DNA of 40,990 nt from Myxococcaceae bacterium (lineage in GTDB: Bacteria > Myxococcota > Myxococcia > Myxococcales > Myxococcaceae), in NCBI GenBank assembly GCA_016793725.1, contig JAEUJP010000190.1:1-40990 (forward strand), read 5' to 3'. Below, one piece after another: positions 40,521 through 40,990 of this stretch. Position numbers and translations under genes: made by a program. Numbering within the stretch: the first letter of the stretch is position 1; each line of letters begins with the position of its first letter. The notes beneath the pieces were generated by a model. It worked only from the letters and a program-made list of their open reading frames with translations. It was not told where the DNA came from and did not search any database.

Positions 40521-40990
40521 TCACCCCGGGGGGAGTCGAACCAACACGACGTGAAACGCGCGGGTGCGCTCGTCGCGGGCACGTACATTTTCGCCACGGT
40601 GAATCTGGGTCGCTGTGACGAGAAGGCGACCGCTCGGCAAGAGCGTCATGGTGTCGGGCCAGCTCAGCGGTTCGCCGCGGGCGAGCAGCTCCCACTTGCC
40701 GCTGGGCAGCCGCCTTCGCACGGCGCCCTTCTCGACGTCCGTCGCGTAGAGGCGGTTCTGGGCGTCGACGAGCAGGCCGTCTGAGGCGAAGCCCTTGTCG
40801 CCGAGGTCTTCGACGTGCGTGTTGCCGGCAGCGAGGTGGTCGGCGCGCACGCGGTAGAGGCGTCGGCTCGAGAGCGGCGTGAAGTACAGCCAGCCGTCGA
40901 GCGAGACCGCGAGGCCGTCGGCGCCGGCGGCGAGCGGCAGACCGGTCTTCGGTGCGTGGCGCTGCACGAGCGGGCGGCCCTCGACGCCGA
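40521..40990 (-). CDS. Major royal jelly / yellow-family protein, C-terminal part
   Basis: The frame enters from the right edge and ends at 40521, giving about 156 residues. The sequence follows the MRJP/yellow beta-propeller pattern found in bacteria: AAGADGLAVSLDGWLYFTPL, SSRRLYRVRADHL, FASDGLLVDAQNRLYATDVE, then LSWPDTMTLLPSGRLLVTAT with QIHR. Bacterial members resemble SMP-30-type lactonases or dopachrome-converting proteins, but activity is mostly unproven. The N-terminus, including any signal peptide, lies outside the window. It precedes the cytochrome lipoprotein gene by 93 bp on the same strand. Confidence 0.75.
   Translation of the reverse strand, partial: GVEGRPLVQRHAPKTGLPLAAGADGLAVSLDGWLYFTPLSSRRLYRVRADHLAAGNTHVEDLGDKGFASDGLLVDAQNRLYATDVEKGAVRRRLPSGKWELLARGEPLSWPDTMTLLPSGRLLVTATQIHRGENVRARDERTRAFHVVLVRLPPG

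Overview
This is a gene-dense, GC-rich stretch from a bacterium that is almost certainly a member of the Myxococcota. The evidence is a MYXO-CTERM-type sorting tail (Cys-rich motif, membrane segment, Arg cluster) on the protein at 31815-33335, many lipoproteins with 'PDAG'-type linkers after the lipobox, FG-GAP and Cys-rich surface proteins, an NtrC-type regulator, and a selenocysteine elongation factor. Genus and species cannot be named from the sequence alone.

Layout. 1-274: start of a secreted CehA/McbA-like protein, cut by the window edge. 383-7249: nuoJ, nuoK, nuoL, nuoM and nuoN, the membrane arm of respiratory complex I. Lying antisense between nuoJ and nuoK is a small ArsC/Spx-type thiol protein. 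Its gene (896-1222) has an in-frame TGA exactly where the first redox cysteine belongs, followed at once by a SECIS-like hairpin. SelB is encoded at 20942-22822 in the same window, so this is very probably a selenoprotein that standard gene calling truncates.

7464-19142 is the accessory part. A seven-gene leftward unit (15550 to 7464) encodes a small protein, a transglutaminase-like Cys-His-Asp protein, a large dikinase with the domain order of glucan water dikinases, an SCP2-like lipid-binding protein, a protein-glutaminase-like deamidase, a small protein, and a protein with a caspase-like His/Cys arrangement. It diverges from a rightward pair: an SNF2-type helicase/translocase with a novel 480-residue N-terminus, and an 80-residue protein. 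I know of no described system with this combination. It is the best candidate here for an undescribed system, perhaps for protein modification, conflict or delivery, but its function is unknown.

19545-26664 is a leftward, tightly packed group: an M20 peptidase (ArgE-like), a Cys-rich lipoprotein, a phosphoribosyltransferase, selB and an NtrC-family response regulator. 26768-35164 holds a lipoprotein, a formimidoylglutamate deiminase (hutF), a CAP-domain lipoprotein, an OPT-family transporter, a DUF2341 surface protein with the MYXO-CTERM tail, a ribokinase-family kinase and a Gly/Tyr/Arg-rich secreted protein. 35209-40990 holds an FG-GAP lipoprotein, a c-type cytochrome lipoprotein and a partial royal-jelly/yellow-family protein. 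Genes are packed with 4-bp start/stop overlaps and two convergent 3' overlaps. No tRNA, rRNA, CRISPR array or insertion sequence was seen.
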